A stretch of DNA of 64,000 bases, taken from contig OX243814.1 in assembly GCA_945859605.1 (NCBI GenBank), forward strand, positions 38,483,630 through 38,547,629. The letters run 5' to 3'. The notes beneath the pieces were generated by a model. That model was given only the letters and a program-made list of their open reading frames with translations, ran no database searches and was not told the origin of the DNA. Below, one piece after another: positions 53,649-63,486 of this stretch. Numbering within the stretch: position 1 is the first letter of the stretch; every line of letters begins with the position of its first letter. The translations under genes were made by a program, and so were the position numbers. This DNA is from Lumbricus rubellus (lineage: Eukaryota > Annelida > Clitellata > Crassiclitellata > Lumbricidae).

Positions 53649-56616
53649 CTGACAACAGAATGTTTACAAGGCCGCCGGTTTATTTAGGACATAAAAGTGT
53701 TCGTGAATAACATTTTAATACATCACTATTACAAAATTATGGTTGACAGCGAACTATAACAGGAGTGTTGCGTTTCCCCTAGCAAAATAAAGACAATTAT
53801 TATTACAGTAGGCTTACATATTATTACAACATAGCCTACATAGGCTACTTTTCAAGACCCGTTTGTAGTTGGGGAACATGACTTCGTGTTCGATAGCATT
53901 ATCATCTCTGCAGATTTCAAGATAACGGTTTTTTTATACACATAGGCCTACAAGACCCGTTTCATTTGCCGTGAGCACTATTATTACTGCACTCAGTTTG
54001 GCAACGTTTACAAATTGCACTACCAAATTTGCGTCAAACCCACAGCGCACTTTTGAAACGCATGCCACTAGCCATAAGGCTGTGTACCTAGACCTTTTGG
54101 TAGAGAGGAGAATACAAATTCTCTTAAGAAATGTTACTGTTGTTTGTCAAGACGTTTGCATTCAGCTGTAGGCTACGGCAGGGGCGGATCAAATGGGGGA
54201 ATCCGGCCATGGCCCCCCATTTAAAACTGCCATGGGACGTTGCCCTTCATTCGGTCTGAAATTAGCAATACGAACAGGGGTGTCACGGCATATTGGCCCC
54301 CCGTTAATGAAATTGCACGGGACGTGGCCCTCCCGATTGAGTTTTTGGCTGGAGGACTAAAAAAAGGTCATCAACTTTTTGGCGGATGAAAAGTACTTTT
54401 TTCGTCAGCCGAAGGTCGATGACTAAAAAAGGTCATTTTCCCCACGTCGTCCCAAGATCAAAATTGTGTGCACCCTACCCCCCTGGAAGAGTTCTGGATC
54501 CGCCACTGGGCTACGGACATTTCGATTGTTTCTTGGGTACTGGTACATTTGTGTTCGTTTAGAGTCATTGCTTGATAGTTACTGTAGCGTCCAACTATAT
54601 AATACAGTGAGCAATATCTTTTTGTAGCTCCACCAAATATCCCACCATACACAGAATGCGTCTCTGCTGAATTGAATAATTCCATTTATATTTTTCAAAT
54701 TTCAAATTATTAGGCCTATTTGGCAGCCGAAACTTTTGTGAGATAGAATGTATATGCTGCCAAAACTGTCCGCCTTATGGTCTGCGCTTCTGACACCCTT
54801 ACTTCCTGGCTCTCGTCAAATCGACTGCGACTTAATTCTCTGAAGACGCAATTCATATGGCTGGGAACTCGCCAGCAGCTGGCCAAGATTGACTTGGCTG
54901 CTCTCGCACATGAGTTTCCTCTTGTAACTTTCTCTACCTCGGTCCGTGACCTTGGAGTCATCTTAGACCAAGAACTCTCCTTCTGTAAGCACATATCTTC
55001 CCTGTCACGTGCCTGCTATTACCAAATTCGACAGCTGCGCGTTGTTGCTCGCTCTCTCTCATTCACTGCATCTTCTACTCTTGTCCATGCCTTTGTCTGC
55101 AGCCGCTTAGATTACTGCTCTTCTCTTTATGTCAGCCTCCCACAGGTCCGCCTGAACTCCTTGGTTAGGGTCCTTCGATCTGCAGCACGCTTGGTTGGTG
55201 GCATCTCCCGGTTCGATCACGTTTCTGCCTTCATGAGGGACGACCTCCACTGGCTCCCACTGCAGCAACGCATTGCTTACAGAGTTTCGTGTATTGCTTG
55301 GCGCGGCATCCTGTCTCAAGCTCCATCATATCTATGTGCACTTTTTACTCCTGTCTCCGTTTCTCTGGGCCGCCGTTCGCTGCGGTCAGCTGCCCGCGGT
55401 GACTATCTTGTCCCTTTTTGTCGTACCGCTACTATGAAGCGAAGAGCATATTCTTTGGTGGGTCCAGCTATCTGGAATGGCCTCCCTACGGCTCTCCGTC
55501 ATAATTTGTTTTTGTTTGTTTTTGAAAATCTGTTTGTCATTTCGTTTCATGTGTAACATGTTGTGCTTTGCACTGTTTTTTTTACAATAGCCAAATGTTA
55601 TTGAGAAAGGAAGGGTCAATCCAGCCCCAGCGGATCCATACGACCTTTTTGGATTGACCCTTTGACTTATACACCGATCACTCGAAAGTATTTGAGTTTG
55701 TGCTGATTACAGTCATTTTGTATGTGTTTGATGCTTTGTCAATAAACGGCTTACTACTACTTACTACTAGGCTACACGTGTTTATTTCTCACCGCAAAAT
55801 ATAACATTATAATATAAGCTTGACTACTTATTTAGATGTTTACCTCGTCTAAGTTTCTTCACGAAGAGTGTTACTATGATAATGCAAGAGACCAACGATC
55901 CAGTTATAACCATTACAACAACCTTCCAATCTGCCTTTAGTGGCCCGCCTACAAACAGGAGGCATGTAACCCTCATGAATAATTTAGTATAGGCGCAACA
56001 GTTATTGAACGGTAAATTGACATGCATTGACAATGAATTCAATGAGAGTGCTCGTTCTGAACTACATCAACATACAATGTAAATAAATAAGCCTTACTTA
56101 CTTACATACTTACATACTGTCTTTCTTATTTACTTGTTTGCTACCGTGTGATCGCTAACAGTATCAGTATCACGTAGCTTTCCTTTTTGCCGGAACTCGA
56201 ACTCGATCAATAGTCATCACTGATGGCGATGACAGATTCGTGTGAACCGTTAACTAACATGACATTGTTTCGTTTCCAAGCCAAGCACTGTTTAAGAGAA
56301 ACTACAGCGTTCGCCTGTGGCTTGGACAAAATACATTCTGAATCCTGCTGATATGAATCCACTCACTCATTTGATTCATTAAAACCACTTGACAGCTATT
56401 ATTTCACAAGTAAACAAACAAGCTCGAATTATGAAACTTTTCGATATGGATATCACGGATGTACCGGGATGAGAGCTCATTGCGTTTTGTGCAATGGGCT
56501 GTCTTTCGATATCGCTCACGAAAGTGCGCATGCAACCAGCAAAATTCTCATATCTTAGTCAGATTTATTAATAAATAGATTGCATGCACGCATACATGCA
56601 TGCATGCATGCATACA

Positions 56617-56647
<31 letters not shown>

Positions 56648-58643
56648 CTGATATAATAAACTGTTCTTTTAACAGTGGGGTTTTTCCACAATCATTAAAA
56701 ACTGCAAAAGTGGTTCCAGTTTATAAAAAGGGGGTTAAAGACGATGTAACAAATTACAGACCTATTTCAGTACTTCCATTTTTCTCAATTTTTTTTGAAA
56801 AAGCCATGTTTGAACGTCTTAATAATTTTTTTTCTAAAGGAAATGTCCTCTTCCCTTCGCAACATGGATTCCAATCTGGACACTCTACCTATATGCCCTT
56901 GATGAGTATGCAAGACAAAATTTCCAATGCAATCGAAAATAAGCAGTATGCAATAGGTATTTTTTTCGACCTGGCAAAGGCCTTCGATACTGTTAATCAT
57001 GACATCCTATTAAAGAAATTAAGCACTTATGGAATCCGGGGTACCCAGTTAAATTGGTTTTCAAGTTATTTTACAAATCGATCCCAGTTGGTTTCCTGCA
57101 ATGGTGCTCTGTCTAATTTACGGCAAATTAACTTTGGAGTTCCCCAGGGGTCTATTCTCGGTCCTTTATTATTTCTTATTTATGTGAATGATCTCCCAAA
57201 TGCATCTCCTTTATTGTACTTTATACTCTTCGCTGATGACACCAATGTATTTTACTCCAACTCATCTCTTGAAACCCTATTTAATGATGTTAACTTTGAA
57301 TTGAAAAATGTAGCCGAATGGTTCCAAGCAAATAAACTGTCATTAAATCTTGATAAAACCAATTATATAATCTTTAAATCACATAGAAAGAGTTATGATG
57401 CAGGAAACCTGGGGGTGTGCATTGATGGGGTTCCACTCACTCAGGTAATATCAACCAAATTCCTAGGAGTATATATAGATCAGCACCTAACCTGGAAAGA
57501 CCACATAAAAATTGTATCTAATAAAATTGCTAAAAACCTTGGAATATTATCCCGTACCTCCCAGTTAGTACCTCCTCAAATTCGTCTCACCTTGTATTAT
57601 TCACTCATTTACCCATACCTCACTTACTGTAACATAATATGGGCCTCCACCTATAAATCTAGTCTTCTGAATTTAATGAAGCTCCAAAAGCGAGCTATTA
57701 GATATATAGGAAATCTGCCCTATGGGACCACGACTGAATCTAAATTCCGGGAATATAGCCTTCTAAATGTTTATCAAATTAGGCAGGTGCAGTTAGGCGA
57801 ATTTATGTTTAGATATTTTCATGACCTATTACCTTCCGTGTTTAAGAATTTCTTCCTCCATACTACTAAGGTGCACTCATATAATACTAGACACGCTGAC
57901 ACTTACCATTTGCCTCACGCCCGCACCAATATCCGACGCTTCTCTGTTAAATACAGTGGGGCTCAAACATGGAATAAGATTCCCCTCTCCATCAGACAGC
58001 TGCCTAGCCTTCGAATCTTTAAGTCAAAATTGCGTGCCCTGATTCTTGACAATAAATAATAATTTATTCTGGTGCATTATGACTATTATTGATTCTCATT
58101 ACAGAGTGAACAAATCGTCAAACTTTTAAATATCTTCTCCTACTCTGAATAAATTATATCTAAATCCTTACTACCCATGCAGCATCCCGACCATCCAGCG
58201 ACCTCTGTGCCTTAACTTCATCTAGATCTACTAGAGGCCCTATGATCATCGAATTAATGTGTATTTGTGCTATTAGTTAAGTTAGTTAAGGTGTTTGCTG
58301 TTTGTTTTCTTAAATTAGTTTTTTTTTTCACTTATACTTTATGTTAGGACCACGGTACGGCAACCTATTGGCCATCATCATCTTGGTATAGTCGCCCAGG
58401 GGACTCACCTAGCGGGGTTGTAAGACCCCTTCCGAGTCCCCTGTGCAACCAAATAGAAACCTTTGGCATCGTTATTTAAGTAATGTTTTATTATACTTAT
58501 TAACCTTGTGTTTATGATGCTTTATTTGATTTGTTCCTGTTGTTTTTTTGGTTGCCAAATAAATGATTTTATTATTTGATTTGATACATACATACATACA
58601 TACATACATACATACATACATACATACATACATACATACATAC

Positions 58644-58674
<31 letters not shown>

Positions 58675-60493
58675 CATACATACATACATACATACATACA
58701 TACATACATACATACATACATACATACATACATACATACATACATACATACATACATACATACATACATACATACATACATACATACATACATACATACA
58801 TACATACATACATACATACATACATACATACATACATACATACATACATACATACATACATACATACATACATACATACATACATACATACATACATACA
58901 TACACACATACACACATACACACATACATACATACATACATACATACATACATACATACATACATACATACATACATACATACATACATACATACATACA
59001 TACATACATACATACATACATACATACATACATACATACATACATAGATACATACATACATACATACATAGTATTACATACATACATATGGCCTACAGTC
59101 CTACATGCACATATAAGTTTTGCCACTTGCACCACGACAGACTAGCAACGTAGTAAAGGTTCAGTGGACTCAGACTTTACCCTCGTCATACGTCGCCTTG
59201 AGTAATTTTTGCCCCCTAACATGAATGGCATTTAACTAATAATAATTCACAATTTCAGCAAAATATTTTCTCGTTATGTGAGCCTTGAACCAACCTGTAG
59301 ATTTACCAAACACGGCAAAAGTGACATTTTTCGCCATAGGGGAACCAATGCCATTGTCTGCGATACATTCGTAGATATAACTTCGTTCATTGATCAAATT
59401 GTTTAGAAATAGAATTGGACCATAACTGACGTTTCCACTTGAAAATTCTCCCCATGTGTAATTTGCCAAAGGAATTGCATCAGCGAAGCATTCCAATCGT
59501 TCTGAAGGATGGTATTCTGAATTTTCTGGAGTAATGGTCATGTTTTTTGGACCGTCTATGTTTCAGAATCACACAGAACAAAGGTTATAATTCGCAAGCA
59601 TGTATCTCCTATGCATGTATACTATGCATTTATGTTTTCCCGTCTTCTGTATAAATTTCAGGAATTTCTATGTATAATAAAGCATAATATTTCTTTCAGT
59701 AGTTGTAAATGCAAGTATAAAAAGTTTTATTTTTTATTTTTTAATGCACATTGCAGCATTAAAAATATCATCGACATTCGGTTCTAGGACTACTGATTAA
59801 AGGTAAATTGATCTAGGAAGTAGGAACTACTCATCAATGTACAACAGTTACCCATCAAAGTCTGTTAGATCTATATCAAAAAACAATATTGAATCAAAGA
59901 AAAATGTGCTGTTTAACTTGTTGAATGTTCAAAATATTCAGAGTTTAAGCCTTAATATAAACACATGATAAGATTTCTATCAAGCCCTTCAAAGTGAGCA
60001 GCGTGTTTAAACACTACTACACATTACAAGCTAATACTTAGCCTACTAGCCTTTGTAACCCTTTTTAATTAACCTATAATTATTACATCTCAAAGTCTCT
60101 TACAATGCACGTGGATAGTTGGCGAAATCCATGTGTAGATATAATCCGGGACATTTGAAGCACTATACAGTTTTTCGTGTAAGCCGGACTCGTTTTTAAA
60201 ATATGTTTTGCAGTAATACTTAGATTTGTGTCTATCGGCTCTCGCCAATAAGCGAATCTTTGAGGTGCTACAGTTGTCGTTGCAGCTCTCCAAAACCGTT
60301 GAGTTTAGCTGCTGTCCCCATTCTTCAGCACCTGCGTCTACCTGTTGTGCCCATTCTTCAGCTCTTGTGTCTAGCTGCTGTCCCCATTCCATAACTGGAG
60401 CTATGACACCTTTATAACTAACACTGCACCACATCTCAATGTATGAGTTCTCCACCACTGTTGTCTTTGTTAGGTTACAACTCGGATGAGATT
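53413..60493 (-). CDS. gene C: Ig receptor with YEEI/ITAM-like tail (5' incomplete)
   Basis: Minus-strand exons 60104-60493 (Ig2), 59295-59555 (Ig3), 55844-55948 (TM) and 53413-53648 (tail with stop TGA). All phase 1 with GT..AG, and they join in frame (992 nt plus one base from upstream gives 331 codons). Extracellular and TM parts are paralogous to gene B; the tail is different and acidic, with three Y-x-x-I motifs: YEEI, YAAI and YEEI. Spacing of the first two (nine residues between) fits a broad ITAM, and YEEI is the known preferred Src-family SH2 ligand. No signal peptide or Ig1 was found before the Polinton-like element, so the start probably lies beyond it or was lost. Immune signalling is inference. 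Confidence 0.75.
54179..54508. mobile_element. hAT-like MITE, 330 bp
   Basis: Ends CAGGGGCGGATCAAATGG and TTCTGGATCCGCCACTG with a perfect 8-bp duplication GGCTACGG (54171-54178, 54509-54516). The interior has AAAAAAGGTCATCAACTTTT and TTGGCGGATGAAA, the family of 34772-35391, but with fewer internal units. In the last intron of gene C. Confidence 0.9.
54777..55556 (+). pseudogene. LINE reverse transcriptase C-terminal region
   Basis: An open frame of 259 codons, starting after the catalytic box: LSSNRLRLNSLKTQFIWLGT, DLGVILDQELSFCKHI, SRLDYCSSLYVSLP, DDLHWLPLQQRIAYRV, and SLVGPAIWNGLPTALR near the end. No endonuclease and no FADD box, so it cannot function alone, yet the remaining frame has no stops, suggesting a fairly recent insertion. 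Confidence 0.85.
55613..55660 (+). other. LINE 3'-UTR stem-loop
   Basis: A perfect 11-bp inverted repeat (GGGTCAATCCA / TGGATTGACCC) with a 26-nt loop, in the position where many LINEs carry the RNA hairpin recognised by their reverse transcriptase. Confidence 0.55.
55844..55948 (-). CDS. gene C transmembrane exon
   Basis: Acceptor CTGTTTGTAG, donor CGAG|GTAAAC, 105 bp, phase 1-1. Reads KADWKVVVMVITGSLVSCII, then VTLFVKKLRR: a 22-residue hydrophobic helix and basic stop-transfer. ITGSLxSCII is shared with gene B. Confidence 0.88.
56582..56646. repeat. (TACA)n/(TGCA)n tract, left of LINE
   Basis: 65 bp of ATGC/ATAC tetranucleotides ending exactly where LINE coding sequence begins. The same repeat resumes right after the LINE at 58585. 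Confidence 0.95.
56647..58059 (+). CDS. LINE reverse transcriptase (5' truncated)
   Basis: An intact frame of about 470 codons; the ATG and first 21 residues of the open frame come from the microsatellite, so the real element sequence begins at SDIINCSF. RT blocks: NYRPISVLPFF, PSQHGFQSGHS, FFDLAKAFDTVNH, GVPQGSILGPLLFLIYVNDL, FADDTNVF, LNLDKTNYIIF, KFLGVYIDQHLTWK, WNKIPLSIRQLPSL. Homologous throughout to 45443-46882. Endonuclease and PHD finger are missing, so it is not autonomous. Confidence 0.9.
56647..58584 (+). mobile_element. CR1/L2-like LINE inserted in a (TACA)n array
   Basis: A 1.94-kb 5'-truncated element: RT coding region 56647-58059, then about 520 bp of 3' UTR with CCCAGGGGACTC and GAGTCCCCTG able to pair around 58396-58444, ending AATGATTTTATTATTTGATT. 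TACA repeats border both sides. It lies in the gene C intron between Ig3 and TM, in the opposite orientation. Confidence 0.88.
58585..59070. repeat. (TACA)n microsatellite, ~485 bp
   Basis: Almost pure TACA repeat (over 120 units) with a few interruptions (CTTA near 58642, CACACATA around 58903-58924, TAGA near 59045). Open frames in all six frames here are artefacts. Confidence 0.97.
59295..59555 (-). CDS. gene C Ig domain 3 exon
   Basis: Acceptor AACATAG, donor CTACAG|GTTGG, 261 bp, phase 1-1. Ig core: RLECFADA, NYTWGEF, YIYECIADNGIG. Equal in length to gene B 34153-34413. An alternative donor (TTTG|GTAAAT) lies a few codons earlier. Confidence 0.88.
60104..60493 (-). CDS. gene C Ig domain 2 exon with 11-residue repeat
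   Basis: Acceptor TTCTTTCAG, donor CATT|GTAAGA, 390 bp, phase 1-1. Ig core: IEMWCSV, PVMEWGQQ, SKYYCKTYF. Between the Trp and the second half lies a 33-bp tandem repeat coding EWGQQLDTRAE, EWAQQVDAGAE, EWGQQLN. Otherwise close to gene B 31960-32310. Confidence 0.88.
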
Positions 60494-60924
60494 CTGAAAG
60501 AATAAATAAACGTAGAGTTGCAGCGTGAAAAACAAATATACCCTGAACTTAAATCAGTTAACCTCTCTACAAACTGTGGAAAAAATTGACCGTACATGTA
60601 TACATGGATGACTGAGTTCAAAATGAAAGAAATTAAAATTAAGAATTCAATTTAAATGTTTTTTCAGTTTCAAGCACTCACTTTCAATTAGGCCTACAAA
60701 TTTTAAAGTGACAGTCCATAATGCGCAAAGTGATTATGATTGGTTGTTCGAATTACAGATGTGATTGATTTATTTGTTTGTGCAGATAATGTTATGCTGA
60801 TATGTGGAGATCTGTTGCCATTGCATGCTAGTAGTAGGGTAAGTGACAGTTCTATATCATCGTTGATATAGAAGTAGGTGACAGTTCTATATCAACCATT
60901 AATATTCATGTGACCTAATTCAGT
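60494..60924. other. no gene recognised
   Basis: AT-rich sequence upstream of gene C's first visible exon. A short direct repeat CAGTTCTATATCA occurs near 60849 and 60891. No Ig1 or signal exon seen. Confidence 0.45.
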
Positions 60925-61480
60925 GCAAAGTCCAATCCATTGTCTGTAAACTCCAAAGGTCGTCTGGCTCTAGCTCAGCCATTGTTCTTTGTTCGTCTGT
61001 CTGTCCGGCTGTCTGTCCGTCTGTCTGTCCGTCTGTCTGTCCGTCTGTCTGTCCGTCTGCCTGTCCGTCTATGTTCGTATATGATTAAGACATCATTAAT
61101 GACATCAACAATCTCCATTATCTGTAAACACCAAAGGTCGTCTGGCACTAGCTCAGCGGCCTTATCAGCGCAAAGCCCAATCCATTGTCTGTAAACACCA
61201 AAGGTCGTCTGGTCCTACCTAAGCATCCTTATCAGCGCAAAGTCCAATCCATCTTCAATACTGATATAGTATACCTCATTAATATTCATGTGACCTAATT
61301 AATATTCATGATGTGCAGTGTCGTCATAGGCAAAGTTCAATCCATTGTCTGTAAACTCCATAGGTCGTCTGGCTCTAGCTCAGCATCCTTACCAGCGCAA
61401 AGTCCAATCCATTATCTTTAACCACTAAAGGTCGTCTGGCTCATCCTTATCATCGTAAAGTCCAATCCACTATCTTATTC
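60925..61480. repeat. degenerate tandem repeat (~60-100-bp units)
   Basis: About six copies of AAAGTCCAATCCATTGTCTG followed by TAAACTCCAAAGGTCGTCTGG (split form of one unit) at about 60927, 61110, 61170, 61330, 61398 and 61458, with shortened units between. A GTCTGTCTGTCC array (60993-61070) lies inside the first unit. Confidence 0.8.
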
Positions 61481-61552
61481 TGTTATTGTCATACTTAATT
61501 CTTCACACAATATTAATTTCTATACCTAATTCGCACACATGCAAAGAGCAGT

Positions 61553-61588
<36 letters not shown>
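61553..61588. repeat. (CA)n microsatellite
   Basis: 36 bp of CA repeat, between the tandem repeat block and the Polinton-like genes. Confidence 0.95.
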
Positions 61589-61592
<4 letters not shown>

Positions 61593-61713
61593 GACATTTT
61601 TGATATGCGTATTGCGCAGCATATTTTTTTATCACCAAGAAGCTTATCCGTGTAAAAACAAAACTCTCTTTCATTTATAAATCAACACAAACAGTTTCTT
61701 TTAATCTTTATTC

Positions 61714-62160
61714 TTAAGCATTACAAACAAATTTATGAACCAAGTAGTCGTTAAGACCAGTGTCAAGAGTTAACATATTCGCTACAGCATTAATATTTCT
61801 ACCTCTCGCTCTATGCAAGGAATACAAGATACAATAATGTCCGCAAAAACGACTAACTATACTTTGTAATTGTCTATCTGTAAAAATCCAACGTTTACAA
61901 TGTCTATGTAAAAATGTTCTGAAAGCTGCTTCTGGAGGATTGCCCAATGAATCAAAGTATTCTCCGTACGACGAGTTCTCCATGTAAAGAACTATCCAAT
62001 GTTTCCCAGGATTTCCGTATGTATCAGTGTTACACACAAGTATTGAAGGGCGACTGGTGTCTACGACCGAAGGTAGACGATCGCTTGCAAAGACCCCAAG
62101 AAACATAGGTTTGCACTTTACATCACGACGCAGTATCGACTCTATAGTAATTCCATCCAT
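61714..62160 (-). CDS. adenain-like cysteine protease (Polinton/adintovirus PRO)
   Basis: 148 codons from ATG at 62160. The adenovirus-type cysteine protease fold is recognisable: GKHWIVLY gives the catalytic His, GEYFDSLG the acidic residue, and SRFCGHYCILY the active-site Cys region, with a Gln about seven residues before it. In Polintons and adintoviruses this enzyme matures capsid proteins. It starts one base after the capsid gene ends (same strand), a compact virus-like arrangement. No disabling change seen. The element's terminal repeat should lie further left, but I could not identify it. Confidence 0.85.
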   Translation of the reverse strand: MDGITIESILRRDVKCKPMFLGVFASDRLPSVVDTSRPSILVCNTDTYGNPGKHWIVLYMENSSYGEYFDSLGNPPEAAFRTFLHRHCKRWIFTDRQLQSIVSRFCGHYCILYSLHRARGRNINAVANMLTLDTGLNDYLVHKFVCNA

Positions 62161-62161
62161 C

Positions 62162-63484
62162 TTAATTAGTATAGTCGAAAATGACGTTCCTCGATCGATC
62201 TATTTCAAGTGTATTTTCAAACTCGGCAAAGGCAATAACGTTAATTGTCGCGTCTAATGCCTGTGCAAATTTCATATCAAGACGAATGTTTCCCGGTTTT
62301 ATAAGATTGAAATGTCCACCTTCTGCCAAGTCGGGTGTTAAGTCAAACGCATACAAAGCATATCCGCCTGCGAAATCTTCTCTCGCTATCTGATTTCCCT
62401 CATCTCTCATCCATTTTCCAGTACCCATAAACAGGGAAGCGTAAGCGTTCACAAACTGATTATTAGCAAAATTCGTTTCCAGAGGCTTAATAGATTGCTG
62501 CTGACCGTCCAAGTACACTTTTAGCTGTGATAAATTCATATGTTTGAAGTTGAACGGATTCTTCGTATAGCTTCCGTTGAACGCATCGTTGTCAACGCAG
62601 CCAATAACTATACGTGTAGGTATCTTTCCGGATAAAAGACTTTCCTGGGTCGCATCCAAATTTCCTCTTGGCACTGTGAAAGTCTTGCAAATTGCTCTTC
62701 GAATTGGAAATTTCAAATTGCCAATCTCTAGCGCCTTCGCATGAGCGAGAAATACCGATGGACTAAGCTTTACTTTTCTAACATAAAGCTTACTTTCCAA
62801 AATTTTTACTTTGTAGGCCGCCCCCTGTGTTGACGACATCAAGCAGAATGGATCTTTATTTCTTACGAGTCGTATTTTTATATTAATATCGTTTGGAAGA
62901 AATCGCTCTTGGAAGAAGAGGTCGCTGTGAATTCCGCCTACCATATCAACGACTCGTCCTTCGTCGGTAAGCGCACTACGTTTCTGAAATCCAAGATTTG
63001 CAATGTTGGCATCGTGCGGATTTGCATCTTCCAAATGCCTTGCAGTATCCTTGTAGTAGAGAGCCGAAGTAAGCTGAGAGCATTTGGCGGTATCTCCATA
63101 GCTAAGAATTGTTTCCAAATAGCTACGATATGCATATGTGTTGTTGGAAGAAGTAACCAGTGTATCATTTAAAGTAATGTCGACTTCCGAAAATAGACTG
63201 TGCAAGAATAAATTTATCGGTCCGACGTGGTCACCAGCATCAATCGGATCGTTATTCGCTCTTACTATAGCAGCCCTAACATATAATTGTGTATTGGACA
63301 AGTCCAAATAGTCTTGGCCAGCACCTGTTATACTAAATTCTATAGGTGTACCTTGCGAAATGGTAGCTATTGGATTATACTCCACATACGACCCAATTTC
63401 AATACTGGTCTGAGTAGGAGGCACGCTAAACAGATCCAATTCGCTCTTTGTACATTCGCAGGATTGAGGATGAATGAAGGCCAT
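62162..63484 (-). CDS. Polinton/adintovirus capsid protein (F54H12.2-like family)
   Basis: 440 codons from ATG at 63484, intact and intronless. It has the N-terminal pattern SCECTKSELDLFSVPPTQTS, then VGPINLFLHSLFSEVDITLN and NTYAYRSYLETILSYG, typical of the protein family annotated F54H12.2-like, encoded by Polinton/Maverick elements. The family is regarded as a jelly-roll capsid protein; I believe it is the major capsid, but major versus minor should be checked. Neighbours fit: protease downstream (1-bp gap), pVI-like protein upstream (2-bp gap). Confidence 0.85.
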   Translation of the reverse strand: MAFIHPQSCECTKSELDLFSVPPTQTSIEIGSYVEYNPIATISQGTPIEFSITGAGQDYLDLSNTQLYVRAAIVRANNDPIDAGDHVGPINLFLHSLFSEVDITLNDTLVTSSNNTYAYRSYLETILSYGDTAKCSQLTSALYYKDTARHLEDANPHDANIANLGFQKRSALTDEGRVVDMVGGIHSDLFFQERFLPNDINIKIRLVRNKDPFCLMSSTQGAAYKVKILESKLYVRKVKLSPSVFLAHAKALEIGNLKFPIRRAICKTFTVPRGNLDATQESLLSGKIPTRIVIGCVDNDAFNGSYTKNPFNFKHMNLSQLKVYLDGQQQSIKPLETNFANNQFVNAYASLFMGTGKWMRDEGNQIAREDFAGGYALYAFDLTPDLAEGGHFNLIKPGNIRLDMKFAQALDATINVIAFAEFENTLEIDRSRNVIFDYTN

Positions 63485-63486
63485 AT

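Larger units (their letters stand above)
54720..55770 (+). mobile_element. 5'-truncated LINE (Jockey/CR1 superfamily)
   Basis: A plus-strand fragment: RT C-terminal half (54777-55556), a 3' UTR with a perfect 11-bp stem, GGGTCAATCCA (55613-55623) and TGGATTGACCC (55650-55660), and a TTACTAC-repeat tail near 55745-55770. Opposite in orientation to gene C, inside its intron. Related to the dead copy at 2890-4005. Confidence 0.85.

Noticed and set aside
53383..53687. Plus frames of 89-96 codons
   Set aside because: They are antisense shadows of gene C's tail exon, which has the splice acceptor, acidic composition and YEEI motifs.
58472..59153. Open frames of 160-200 codons on both strands with Tyr-Val-Cys-Met or Ile-His-Thr-Tyr repeats
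   Set aside because: They are translations of the (TACA)n microsatellite, which is open in all six frames.
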